Source: Nioella ostreopsis (GTDB lineage: Bacteria > Pseudomonadota > Alphaproteobacteria > Rhodobacterales > Rhodobacteraceae). Taken from it: a DNA stretch of 64,000 nt. Made by a program: the position numbers and the translations under genes. Location of the stretch: NCBI RefSeq assembly GCF_004000255.1, contig NZ_RCIQ01000005.1:186001-250000 (forward strand), written 5' to 3'. Shown here in pieces: positions 56,083 to 64,000 of this stretch (position 1 is its first letter; each line of letters opens with the position of its first letter). The notes under the pieces are model-generated. The model worked only from the letters and a program-made list of their open reading frames with translations, made no database searches and was not told the DNA's origin.

Positions 56083-57311
56083 GATGTCGATCCTTCCACC
56101 GAATTCGCCTTCCCCGAGTCACGGGCGAGAAAATCCAGGATCGCCTCCGTCTGCTCTGCCCAGGTCGGATCGGACGGCACGCAAAGCGTATTGGCGCTTT
56201 CGACAACGCGAAACTCCGCCCCGGGAATGCCCGCTGCAATCACCCGACCCTCGGCCAGCGGATGCACGATGTCGCTACGGGCATGGATGACCAGCGTCGG
56301 GGCCTGCACCTGCGCAAGATAGGGCCGCGCGTCAAAGCGGTCGATGGTCTGGCGGCTGGCCAGCACGTCGCTGATCGAGGACGCCGCAGCGATCAGCTCG
56401 ATCATCGCAGTGGCCTCGTCATAAGTCAGAGTGGGCGCTGTCATCGACATCCAGGCCCGCATATACCCGTTCTGCGGATCGCCCCAGCCATCGCCGCGCA
56501 GCAGATTGACGAACGGGTCATTCTCGGACGGCTCGGACGCGCCACCCCGCAAGGCCCGCCCACGTGCATAGCCTTGCTGGATGATCAGCCGGCTGACCCG
56601 GTCGGGGTTCTCGGCGGCATAGCGGATGGCAACCGCGGCACTGTTCAGATTGGCCAGGATCGGAAACCGGTCCAGCCCCGCCGCATCGGCCACCGCGGCC
56701 AGATCCTCTACATGCCGGGCCTTGTCGTGGTCGGTCCCGGCCCCGTCCGACAGCCCGGTGCCGCGCATGTCATAGCGGATCAGCCGGTGTTGCCCCCCAA
56801 TCGCGTCGAAGAACGGCCGCCAGAACGGGCTGACCCAATCCATTTCCAGATGCGTGACGTGGTGGGACGCGCGCAACACAGGCGCCCCATCCGCAAGGCC
56901 GGACACCCCGAAAGCCAGCTGTGTTCCATCGGCGGAAGTCGTGTAGCGGATCGTCTGGTTTTGCGCACGCTCCGCCATCTGCGGAGGGGGTGGCGCCTGC
57001 CCGGCGGCCGCGACCGGCACCACCAGTTCAATCCCCCGGCGCGGCACGGTGCGGATCACCGTCTGCGCCTTGCCGCTGTCGCCAACCGCGCTGCGCGCCG
57101 CATTGATCCGGGCGCTGATCGTCGCCTCAGACACGATGCGCCCGCCCCAGACCTGCGCGATCAGCTGATCCCGTGACACCAGTTTTCCGGCGTTCTCCAC
57201 CAAAACCCGCAACAGATCGAACACCTGCGGTTCAACGGGCTGCGGAGCGCCGTCGCGATAGAGCTTGTAGCTTTCGGTATCCAACACACAGTCGGCAAAT
57301 TCATAGCGCAT
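56079..57311 (-). CDS. Winged-helix DNA-binding domain fused to degenerate alpha/beta hydrolase
   Basis: A 410-residue fusion. Residues 1-100 are an OmpR/PhoB-type winged helix (QVFDLLRVLVENAGKLVSRD, then RTVPRRGIELVVPV); residues ~120-400 are an alpha/beta-hydrolase fold (RLIRYDMRGTGLSDG). The nucleophile Ser224 remains but the GxSxG elbow is lost (NLNSAA), Asp347 is present (HARSDIVHP), and the catalytic His position appears as Thr375 (ESANTLCV). The hydrolase part is thus likely a ligand-sensing domain. There is no receiver or membrane segment. It is coupled to DUF1330. Confidence 0.9.
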   Translation of the reverse strand: MRYEFADCVLDTESYKLYRDGAPQPVEPQVFDLLRVLVENAGKLVSRDQLIAQVWGGRIVSEATISARINAARSAVGDSGKAQTVIRTVPRRGIELVVPVAAAGQAPPPPQMAERAQNQTIRYTTSADGTQLAFGVSGLADGAPVLRASHHVTHLEMDWVSPFWRPFFDAIGGQHRLIRYDMRGTGLSDGAGTDHDKARHVEDLAAVADAAGLDRFPILANLNSAAVAIRYAAENPDRVSRLIIQQGYARGRALRGGASEPSENDPFVNLLRGDGWGDPQNGYMRAWMSMTAPTLTYDEATAMIELIAAASSISDVLASRQTIDRFDARPYLAQVQAPTLVIHARSDIVHPLAEGRVIAAGIPGAEFRVVESANTLCVPSDPTWAEQTEAILDFLARDSGKANSVEGSTS

Positions 57312-57383
57312 CAGGGCAGAAATCTCCTTCCTTCAAAGGATTGAAGGTTTTCCGCCATTTAGCAAGGGATTTGCCCGCAGCCG

Positions 57384-58676
57384 CTATAGCCCCAAGCCAT
57401 CGAGCATCCGGTACTTCAGCACCGTCGCCGCCACCCCGAGCCGCCGCAGCCCGTGAAACGGAATGGGCTGCGGTTCGGTCACGGGGAAATCCAGCTCCGC
57501 CTCTGGCCGTCCTGCGGCCCACTCCGCCATCAGCCTGCCCATGGCCGTCGCCTGCGCCACGCCACGGCCGTTATAGCCAAGCCCCGCCATCATCCCCGGC
57601 CCGATCCGCACCAGCCGAGGGTAGTGGTCCGGCGTCACGGCGACGAACCCGCCCCAGGCATGCCGCCAGCCAAAGGGGGCCAATTGCGGGTACATCTTCA
57701 CGCTGACCCGACGCAGCGCCTCCATCCGCGCCAGTGTCACCCGGTCGCCATAGCCCCCGCGCCCACCCATGATGAAGCGACCCGCCGCATCCATACGGAA
57801 ATAGAGCAACAGGCGCCGCAGGTCAGAGGGCGCCTGTCGGCCCGGAAGGATGCTGGCCGCCACGTCCGGCGGCAAGGGATCGGTCGCCACCTGAACGGAC
57901 CGGACCGGCACCACCTCCTGCGCCAACGGCGGGGCCAGACCATCCGTGTAGCCATTGGTGCAAAGCAGAACCTTGCCCGCCCGGACAGACCCGCGCGCAG
58001 TGCGCAGCACATGAGCCGCGCCCTCCCGCCCGGCACTGACAACACGTGACTGCCCATGCACCCCCGCCCCGGCCCGCAAAGCCGCCTCGGCCAGCCCGAG
58101 CGTATAATTCAAAGGGTGCAGATTGCCGCCGCGCATATCGATCAGCCCGCCGACATAGCTGTCGGTCCCCAGCATCGCGGCCAGCTCGTCACGCTCCAGA
58201 AACCGCAGATCCGCCCCGCGCTGCTGCCATTGCGCGACCTTGCCCCGAATGTCCCGTAACGCTGCCTCGTTATGGGCCGCCCTGATCCAGCCCACGGGCC
58301 GCGCGTCGCATTGGATGCCATGCCGCGCAATCAGGTCGAACACCAGCTTCCCGGCGCCTCCCATCAGGGTCACCATCCGCGCGCCCATGTCCCGGCCGAA
58401 CCGGGTTTCCACCGCGTCCGGGTCCACATAGAGCCCCGGATCGACCTGCCCGCCATTGCGCCCCGACGCACCCCATCCGGGGCTTTCCGCCTCCAGCACC
58501 ACGGCGCGAAGCCCCGCCTCGGCGGCATGGAGCGCAGCCGACAACCCGGTGAACCCGCCGCCGACGATGGCAAGATCAGCCTCGACATCGCCGACCAGAG
58601 GCGGGCAATCGGGGGCGGGATTGGCCGTGGCATTCCACAAGCTATCGGCAATGACGGGACGTTCGTTGGCGATCAT
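57384..58676 (-). CDS. FAD-dependent oxidoreductase, PuuB/OrdL-like
   Basis: A 430-residue DAO-family flavoprotein. The dinucleotide motif is LAIVGGGFTGLSAALHAAEAG, with WGASGRNGGQV following, which is typical of the gamma-glutamylputrescine oxidase (PuuB) branch. Near the C-terminus GYNGRGVAQATAMGRLMAEW is the second FAD contact. Amine oxidation is expected; the substrate is unknown. It lies between the fusion regulator (72 bp) and the CDGSH/glutamate-synthase gene (50 bp), all in the same direction. Confidence 0.9.
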   Translation of the reverse strand: MIANERPVIADSLWNATANPAPDCPPLVGDVEADLAIVGGGFTGLSAALHAAEAGLRAVVLEAESPGWGASGRNGGQVDPGLYVDPDAVETRFGRDMGARMVTLMGGAGKLVFDLIARHGIQCDARPVGWIRAAHNEAALRDIRGKVAQWQQRGADLRFLERDELAAMLGTDSYVGGLIDMRGGNLHPLNYTLGLAEAALRAGAGVHGQSRVVSAGREGAAHVLRTARGSVRAGKVLLCTNGYTDGLAPPLAQEVVPVRSVQVATDPLPPDVAASILPGRQAPSDLRRLLLYFRMDAAGRFIMGGRGGYGDRVTLARMEALRRVSVKMYPQLAPFGWRHAWGGFVAVTPDHYPRLVRIGPGMMAGLGYNGRGVAQATAMGRLMAEWAAGRPEAELDFPVTEPQPIPFHGLRRLGVAATVLKYRMLDGLGL

Positions 58677-58726
58677 GGCGGCACCTTTTGCTTCGCCTCA
58701 CACCGAACACCGCCGCGCGGTGCCGG

Positions 58727-60265
58727 TCAATCGCGGAACGCGCCCACCCCCGCGAAACGCACGCCGCTCAGCTCTGCCATCTCCTTCTTCCAGCTTGTCA
58801 GGTCGTCCTCGCGGAATCCCGACAGGCTGTCATGTCCGCAGGCCCGTGCCAGCACCTGCATCAGCTCCACCGATGCCCCAAAGAACCGCGCCAGCCGGTC
58901 GGCACTGACCTGCACATCCAGCCGCCGGCGCAGTTCCGGCTTCTGTGTGGCGATCCCGGCGGGGCAGTTGTTGGTGTTGCACATGCGCGCGGCCACACAG
59001 CCCACGGCCTGAATGGCCGAATTCGACACCGCGACCGCGTCGGCCCCGAGGGCCATCGCCTTGGCGAAATCCTCGGCCACCCGCAGCCCGCCGGTGATGA
59101 CCAGCGTCACCTCGCGCCCCGTGCGCGCATCCAGATGCCGCCGGGCGCGGGCCAGCGCCGGGATCGTCGGCACCGAGATATGGTCCCTGAAGATCAAAGG
59201 CGCGGCCCCGGTCCCGCCGCCCCGGCCGTCGAGGATGATGTAATCGGCCCCCGCCTCAAGCGCGAAGTCGATATCGGCCTCGATATGATTGGCCGACAGC
59301 TTGAACCCGATCGGGATGCCGCCGGACCTTTCGCGCACCTCATCGGCAACCCGTGCGAAATCGCCGGGCGTGGTCAGGTCGGGGAAAGTTGACGGCGAAA
59401 TCGCATCCTGCCCCTTTTCCAGCCCGCGCACTTCGGCGATCTTGTCGGTCACCTTGTTGCCCGGCAGATGCCCGCCGGTGCCGGTCTTGGCCCCTTGCCC
59501 ACCCTTGAAGTGAAAGGCCTGCACGCGCTCCACCAACTCTGGCTGCCACCCGAACCGGGCCGAGGCAAGCTCATAGAAATAGCGCGAATTCTCCGCCTGC
59601 TCCTCCGGCAGCATGCCCCCCTCGCCTGAACAGATCGCGGTCCCCGCCAGTTCCGCCCCACGGGCAAGCGCGACCTTGGCCTCCTGCGACAGCGCACCAA
59701 AGCTCATGTCGGACACGAACAGCGGAATATCCAGCACCAGCGGTCGTGCCGCGCGCGGCCCGATCACCACCTTCGTTGACACATGCGCGTCATCCAGCAG
59801 CGGCTTGCGCGCCATCTGCGCGGGAAGGATCTGCAGGTCATCCCAATGGGGCAGGTCCTTTCGCGGCACACCCATGGCCCCCATCTCGCCGTGATGGCCA
59901 AGCTGGCTCAGCCCGTCACGCGCCAGCGCATGGATGCGGGCGACCGTGGGTTCCTCGGGCGTCGGTTCTGCCATGGGCGCATCGCCTTTCGGCGGGGGGG
60001 AGGCAGCGCCCGGCTCCAACCCCTCCAGCTTCGAATGCGTTCCATCACAGAAGGGTGCGTTCCCGGTGGCCTTGCACCGGCATAGAAACGCCGTCCCGGT
60101 TTCCTCGGCCTTGAACGACACGGGTGTCATCCCCGTCCCCCGATGCGACCCGTCGCAAAAGGGCTGGTTCTGAGACCGGCCACAGCGGCACCAAGTATAG
60201 CTTTCCCCTTCGGTCAGCTCGACCTTGGCCGGGCTCTTCGCGGCGATGATGGGTGTTTCGGTCAT
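58727..60265 (-). CDS. Double CDGSH iron-sulfur domains fused to glutamate-synthase-like FMN domain
   Basis: A 512-residue fusion. The N-terminus has two CDGSH-type [2Fe-2S] sites: Cys26-Cys28-Cys37-His41 and Cys62-Cys64-Cys73-His77. The rest (~120-512) is a GltS-type FMN/Fe-S barrel: [47 protein letters not shown] and the cluster loop [13 protein letters not shown]. No amidotransferase domain is present. AGGAGG precedes the ATG at 60265; the longer frame to 60337 is unsupported. It is probably a redox enzyme related to glutamate synthase or methylglutamate synthase (MgsC-like); activity is inferred. Confidence 0.92.
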   Translation of the reverse strand: MTETPIIAAKSPAKVELTEGESYTWCRCGRSQNQPFCDGSHRGTGMTPVSFKAEETGTAFLCRCKATGNAPFCDGTHSKLEGLEPGAASPPPKGDAPMAEPTPEEPTVARIHALARDGLSQLGHHGEMGAMGVPRKDLPHWDDLQILPAQMARKPLLDDAHVSTKVVIGPRAARPLVLDIPLFVSDMSFGALSQEAKVALARGAELAGTAICSGEGGMLPEEQAENSRYFYELASARFGWQPELVERVQAFHFKGGQGAKTGTGGHLPGNKVTDKIAEVRGLEKGQDAISPSTFPDLTTPGDFARVADEVRERSGGIPIGFKLSANHIEADIDFALEAGADYIILDGRGGGTGAAPLIFRDHISVPTIPALARARRHLDARTGREVTLVITGGLRVAEDFAKAMALGADAVAVSNSAIQAVGCVAARMCNTNNCPAGIATQKPELRRRLDVQVSADRLARFFGASVELMQVLARACGHDSLSGFREDDLTSWKKEMAELSGVRFAGVGAFRD

Positions 60266-60431
60266 GGGGTCCTCCTGCGTGCGGCTACCGGTCAGCCTAT
60301 GGCGGCCCCCTTCCCCGACATAGACGCACCCGCGCACAACCGCTGTTCACCCCGGTGCAGCTCCGCACGTGCATTGACGGGCAGCGCCTGCCTGACTACC
60401 CCTTGAAGGAACCCCGGAAAGGAACCCGCCC
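60266..60431. promoter_or_regulatory. Divergent promoter gap before pncA
   Basis: This 166-bp gap separates the CDGSH-fusion gene (minus) and pncA (plus). For pncA, TTGACG (60374-60379), 17 nt and TACCCC (60397-60402) is a possible promoter with a good -35 and poor -10. No riboswitch was recognised. Confidence 0.35.
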
Positions 60432-61022
60432 ATGCATGCCCTCATCGTCATCGACGTCCAGAACGATTTCTGCCCCGGCGGCGCGTTGGCCGTGCCAGAC
60501 GGCGATACAATTGTCCCCGGCATCAACGCGCTGATGGGGGATTTCGACGCCGTGATCCTGACGCAGGACTGGCATCCATCGGGCCATTCCTCCTTCGCCT
60601 CGCACCACGGGGCCGCGCCGATGACCCTGACTGAGATGCCCTACGGCCCGCAGGTCCTGTGGCCCGATCATTGCGTGCAGGGAAGCCCCGGCGCGGATTT
60701 CCACAAGGACCTGATGACCGACCGCGCGGATCTGATCATCCGCAAGGGCTACAACCCCGCGATCGACAGCTATTCGGCGTTTTTCGAGAACGACAAGACC
60801 ACGCCCACGGGGCTGGAGGGCTACCTGCGCACACGCGGCATCGACACGCTCACCATGGTCGGCCTCGCCACCGATTTCTGCGTGAACTACTCCGCCGTGG
60901 ACGCCGCCCGATTGGGCTTCACCGTGACCGTCCGCCAGGACCTCTGCCGCGCCATCGACTTTGACGGGTCGCTTGCAGCGGCGCTGGAGGGGATGGTCGG
61001 GGCGGGTGTCACCCTCGCCTGA
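60432..61022 (+). CDS. pncA: Nicotinamidase PncA
   Basis: Hydrolyses nicotinamide to nicotinate for NAD salvage. The 196-residue isochorismatase-fold protein has the catalytic triad Asp8 (IVIDVQNDF), Lys105 (IIRKGYNP) and Cys150 ([12 protein letters not shown]), and the metal site [12 protein letters not shown] (Asp46, His48). AAAGGA stands upstream. pncB, encoding the next pathway enzyme, begins at 63196. Confidence 0.96.
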   Translation: MHALIVIDVQNDFCPGGALAVPDGDTIVPGINALMGDFDAVILTQDWHPSGHSSFASHHGAAPMTLTEMPYGPQVLWPDHCVQGSPGADFHKDLMTDRADLIIRKGYNPAIDSYSAFFENDKTTPTGLEGYLRTRGIDTLTMVGLATDFCVNYSAVDAARLGFTVTVRQDLCRAIDFDGSLAAALEGMVGAGVTLA

Positions 61023-61158
61023 CAGTCTTCTCCCGCCGGCACCGGTCCGAGCAATAGCGAACCTCGTCCCAGACCTTCGCCCATTTCCTCCGCCACGCAA
61101 ACGGACGGCCACAGGACGCACAGGTCTTGGTTGGCAGATGGGGCTTCTTATGGGTCAT
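61009..61158 (-). CDS. DUF2256 small zinc-ribbon-like protein
   Basis: A 49-residue basic protein with two CxxC-type pairs, [18 protein letters not shown] and [10 protein letters not shown], diagnostic of DUF2256. The start is the ATG at 61158 ([16 protein letters not shown]); the frame extends to 61227 without similarity. It overlaps the pncA 3' end by 14 bp on the opposite strand. Function unknown; in other bacteria it is often near photolyase-family genes, none of which is here. Confidence 0.85.
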   Translation of the reverse strand: MTHKKPHLPTKTCASCGRPFAWRRKWAKVWDEVRYCSDRCRREKTVRRG

Positions 61159-61250
61159 GCGCAGGGACTTAGGCCAGTGCGATGACTTGCCAATAGGCTC
61201 CTGCCCGTCCAGCATACCCCACCCCACCCCAACCCAAAGGCCTCTATTTC

Positions 61251-61988
61251 ATGACTGTCCACATTCTGAAACCCGACGATCACGTTTTCAGCCTGAACCG
61301 CGTTTCCGCCCGTATGGGGTTCCTGAGCCTCGGCGAAGAGGTTCGGATGTTCACGCCCGATAGCTTGGATACGCTGGAACTGAACGAAGGCGATATCGTG
61401 GTGGGCGGCGTAGGCTTTGCGCAAAGAGGCATGCGCAAGCTTGGGCTGACTGTTCCGATGATCGAAAGCATCCCCGACCAACTAATGCCCTTCGCGGGAC
61501 GTCGGATTTGGCAAAGCACGATGAAGGAGTTGCGGGCAAGGGTCAGTGCGGGCGAAACGATCTTCGCCAAACCGCGCCCCGACAGTCTCAAGTCATTTAC
61601 CGGGCAGCTCTTCTCCTCGTTCCGTGACCTGATCCCGACCGCACATATCCCAGACGAAGAACCCATCGATTGCGCCGAGCCGATCACCCTGATGTCGGAA
61701 TATCGTTGCTTTGTCATCCGTGGCGACATGATCGACCTGCGCCCCTACAAGGGTGATGCGCTGATCTTCCCAGACCCCGAGGTGATCCGATCTGCGGTCA
61801 ATGCCTATTCAGACGGCCCCATGGGCTACGCGCTCGATTTCGGTGTGACCGAGGGTGGCCGCACCGTCGTTGTAGAGGTGAATGACGGCTACGCCATCGG
61901 GGCCTATGGGCTGGCACCCATCCACTACGCCAACCTGATCACGGCAAGATGGGACGAGATCCGGAAGGATACGCAAAGCACCCGTTAA
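61251..61988 (+). CDS. ATP-grasp-fold protein, DUF4343/R2K-like
   Basis: A 245-residue protein whose C-terminal half has ATP-grasp-like features: FAKPRPDSLKSFTGQLFSSF, SEYRCFVIRGDMIDLRPYKG and VVVEVNDGYAIGAYGLAPIH, the last matching a metal-binding E-x-N motif. I place it with the DUF4343/R2K ATP-grasp group by pattern; the ligated substrates are unknown. AT content looks higher than in its neighbours by eye, suggesting transfer. It has only a weak ribosome-binding site (AAAGG, 10 nt). It stands alone, convergent with the RNA methyltransferase gene (4-bp overlap). Confidence 0.75.
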   Translation: MTVHILKPDDHVFSLNRVSARMGFLSLGEEVRMFTPDSLDTLELNEGDIVVGGVGFAQRGMRKLGLTVPMIESIPDQLMPFAGRRIWQSTMKELRARVSAGETIFAKPRPDSLKSFTGQLFSSFRDLIPTAHIPDEEPIDCAEPITLMSEYRCFVIRGDMIDLRPYKGDALIFPDPEVIRSAVNAYSDGPMGYALDFGVTEGGRTVVVEVNDGYAIGAYGLAPIHYANLITARWDEIRKDTQSTR

Positions 61989-63094
61989 CGCAACGCCCCC
62001 GTCCGCCACAGCGTCACCTTCAGCCCGCCATGGGCCACCGGGGCCTCAGTCGGCAGCCAGGGCAGCCCGGTCGCCTTGGCCAGCCCGCCATCGCTGGTGA
62101 TCAACCCGACACGCCAGCCGGCAAACCGCTCCAGCAACGTCTTGCCAAGCGCGCCGTAGACGGAAAACAGCAGCTTTCTATTGCCGATCCGCTCGCCATA
62201 GGGCGGGTTCACGATGACCAGACCCGGCGGCCCCTCGGGCGGTTCCAGATCGCTGACCGCCTGCCGGGCAAACTGGCAATACGCGCCGACGCCGGCCCGG
62301 TCCGCGTTCTCGGTGGCATTCTTCACCGCGCCCGCATCCCGGTCGAAGCCGTAGAACCGGGCCTCGGGCGTCCGCAGCTGAACCGCTGCTTTCATTGCCT
62401 CAAACGCCTCGGGGTCGAACCCCGCCAGCCCCTCGAACGCAAAGCCCCGTGACCGGCCCGGATAAAGCCCCGCCGCAATCTCTGCGGCTTCAATAGGAAA
62501 CGTCCCCGACCCGCACATCGGATCGACCACCGGTTCCGACCCGTCATACCCGCATTGCCGCAGGAAGAGCGCCGCCAGGTTCTCCCGCATCGGCGCCTTG
62601 CCCACGGCGGGCTTGTGCCCGCGCTTGTGCAGCGCCTCGCTGGTCGTATCGAGGCTGATGGTGCACAGATCATCGTCGATGCGGACCTTCACCACGATCT
62701 CGGCTGTATCGCTGATCTCCGCCCCAAGCGTTTCCCTGATCGCCGTGCTCACCCGCTGCACCGCCGCGCCCGCATGGTAAATCTTCGACTTGCGGCACGT
62801 GGCCTCTACCTTCACCGGCCTGTCCGCCCGCAGCACCGCCGCCCAGTCCACCTTGCGCGACCGCTTGTCCAGCTGCGCCAGGTGCATCGCCCGAAACGCC
62901 GCCACCCGCACCAGCACGCGCGCCGGCCCCCGCAACACGAGGTTCGCCCGCCAGATCTCGGGCCAATCGCCCTTGATCGCGACGCCACCAGGCACCGCAG
63001 AGGGATCGGCAAACCCCTTGTCCCGGGCCTCTTCGGCCAGCACAGGTTCCAGCCCCGGCGGGGCCACAAGAAAGATGTCAAACAGGTCGCTCAT
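61985..63094 (-). CDS. THUMP-domain 23S rRNA (guanine-N2) methyltransferase, RlmL-like
   Basis: A 369-residue RNA methyltransferase: an N-terminal ferredoxin-like/THUMP part (~1-155) and a C-terminal Rossmann domain with VVDPMCGSGTFPIEAAEIAA (SAM site) and the catalytic VIVNPPYGERIG. This is the RlmL/TrmN (UPF0020) family; RlmL N-terminal-half type, without the RlmK domain found in E. coli. The likely target is G2445 of 23S rRNA, by family. Confidence 0.9.
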   Translation of the reverse strand: MSDLFDIFLVAPPGLEPVLAEEARDKGFADPSAVPGGVAIKGDWPEIWRANLVLRGPARVLVRVAAFRAMHLAQLDKRSRKVDWAAVLRADRPVKVEATCRKSKIYHAGAAVQRVSTAIRETLGAEISDTAEIVVKVRIDDDLCTISLDTTSEALHKRGHKPAVGKAPMRENLAALFLRQCGYDGSEPVVDPMCGSGTFPIEAAEIAAGLYPGRSRGFAFEGLAGFDPEAFEAMKAAVQLRTPEARFYGFDRDAGAVKNATENADRAGVGAYCQFARQAVSDLEPPEGPPGLVIVNPPYGERIGNRKLLFSVYGALGKTLLERFAGWRVGLITSDGGLAKATGLPWLPTEAPVAHGGLKVTLWRTGALR

Positions 63095-63195
63095 GGGGGC
63101 TTGCCTAGCCCCTTTCCCGCGAACAGGCGAGGGAAATCCTTGCCCTCCCCCCGCCTGTTTTGCTCTAACGGCTTGTGCGAACAGGAGTATCCCGC

Positions 63196-64000
63196 ATGGT
63201 CGACATCGCCACCCGCGTCTACAATCACAAGTGGAAGATCGACCCGATCGTCCGCTCGCTCATCGACACGGATTTCTACAAGCTGCTGATGTGCCAGTCG
63301 GTGTTCCGTAACAAGCCCGACACGCAAGTCACCTTCTCGCTCATCAACCGCACCACCCGCATTCCGCTCGCCGACCTCATCGACGAGGGCGAGCTGCGCG
63401 AACAGCTCGACCACATCCGCTCCCTCTCCCTCACCCGTGGCGAAAGCACCTGGATGCGCGGCAACATGTTCTACGGCAAGCGCCAGATGTTCACGCCCGA
63501 ATTCATGGACTGGTTCGAGAAACTGCGCCTGCCCGCCTACCACCTCGAAAAGCGCGACGGCCAGTATGAGCTGACCTTCGAAGGCAACTGGCCCGAGGTC
63601 ATGCTGTGGGAAATCCCCGCGCTTGCCGTGTTGATGGAACTGCGCGGCCGCGCCGTCCTGCAACATATGGGCAAGTTCGAGCTGCAAGTGCTCTACGCCC
63701 GCGCCATGACGCATCTGTGGCAGAAGGTCGAACGCCTCCGCCACCTGCCCGACCTGCGCATCGCCGATTTCGGAACCCGCCGCCGCCATTCCTATCTCTG
63801 GCAGGACTGGTGCGTGCAGGCGATGATGGAAGGCCTGGGCGAGAAATTCGTCGGCACCTCCAACTGCCTCATCGCCATGAAGCGCGATATCGAGGCCATC
63901 GGCACCAACGCCCACGAACTGCCCATGGTCTACGCCGCGCTGACGGAAACCGACGCAGACCTCGCCCGCGCGCCCTATGACGTGCTCGCCGACTGGCATG
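63196..64000 (+). CDS. pncB: Nicotinate phosphoribosyltransferase PncB, 3' end outside window
   Basis: Converts nicotinate and PRPP to nicotinate mononucleotide, the entry step of Preiss-Handler NAD synthesis. Only the first 268 codons are in the window; the frame stays open to the end. Features: [20 protein letters not shown] near residue 25, the active-site [12 protein letters not shown], and [20 protein letters not shown], which contains the region of the phosphorylatable histidine. AGGAG precedes the ATG at 63196. Functionally linked to pncA, 2.2 kb upstream. Confidence 0.96.
   Translation, partial: MVDIATRVYNHKWKIDPIVRSLIDTDFYKLLMCQSVFRNKPDTQVTFSLINRTTRIPLADLIDEGELREQLDHIRSLSLTRGESTWMRGNMFYGKRQMFTPEFMDWFEKLRLPAYHLEKRDGQYELTFEGNWPEVMLWEIPALAVLMELRGRAVLQHMGKFELQVLYARAMTHLWQKVERLRHLPDLRIADFGTRRRHSYLWQDWCVQAMMEGLGEKFVGTSNCLIAMKRDIEAIGTNAHELPMVYAALTETDADLARAPYDVLADWH

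Overview
The window looks like a chromosomal segment of an alphaproteobacterium of the order Rhodobacterales (Roseobacter group). The evidence is high GC with strong wobble-position GC bias, a flagellar locus that includes FlaF, FlbT and DUF1217, the rpsT-dnaA-dnaN-recF order, dispersed TTGCAA-centred palindromes, and a cluster of two dimethylglycine-dehydrogenase-like proteins with an MttB-like methyltransferase. No phage, insertion sequence, CRISPR array, rRNA or tRNA was seen.

Positions 1-19018 form one large flagellar locus. A 5'-truncated orphan precedes flhA-fliR-flhB and a small coiled-coil gene on the plus strand. A tightly coupled minus-strand rod and export operon follows (flgB-flgC-fliE-fliQ-flgF-flgG-flgA-flgH-fliL). 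Next come fliI (plus), the flagellin block (fliC, flaF, flbT, DUF1217; minus), an FlgJ-type rod-binding protein with an FlgN-like protein (minus), and fliK-flgD (plus). Flagellin regulators and assembly parts are interleaved, so secretion, rod/hook construction and filament dosage are encoded together.

Positions 19058-21863 hold a secreted trypsin-like protease and a secreted caspase-like protease. They are adjacent, co-directional and end in the same kind of C-terminal domain. Positions 21962-28544 carry glycerate kinase, ubiB, ubiE, mutM, enoyl-CoA hydratase and a fatty-acid desaturase. A secreted orphan of 619 residues follows. A three-gene minus-strand operon (30632-33557) encodes a diaminopropionate ammonia-lyase-like enzyme, an M24 peptidase and an Asp/Glu-racemase-type enzyme.

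Positions 33760-42711 are the replication-initiation neighbourhood: rpsT, dnaA, dnaN, recF, three small genes (VOC, GNAT, LysE) and gyrB. A methyltransferase gene follows gyrB and appears to lack a normal start codon.

Positions 43950-53599 are largely a methylated-amine or one-carbon catabolic cluster: an active-site-variant crotonase, a non-pyrrolysine MttB homologue, a PEP-mutase/isocitrate-lyase-family enzyme, two FAD/GcvT dehydrogenases, a homocysteine S-methyltransferase between them, and an XRE-cupin regulator. The rest (53747-64000) holds an AbrB-family membrane protein, trhO, DUF1330, a winged-helix/degenerate-hydrolase fusion, an FAD oxidoreductase, a double-CDGSH/glutamate-synthase fusion, pncA, DUF2256, an ATP-grasp-like orphan, an RlmL-like RNA methyltransferase and a 3'-truncated pncB.

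Many start sites were moved from the longest reading frame to an internal codon on the basis of Shine-Dalgarno spacing, signal peptides or stop/start coupling; each such choice is explained in its entry. Functions were assigned by reading motifs, without database searches.
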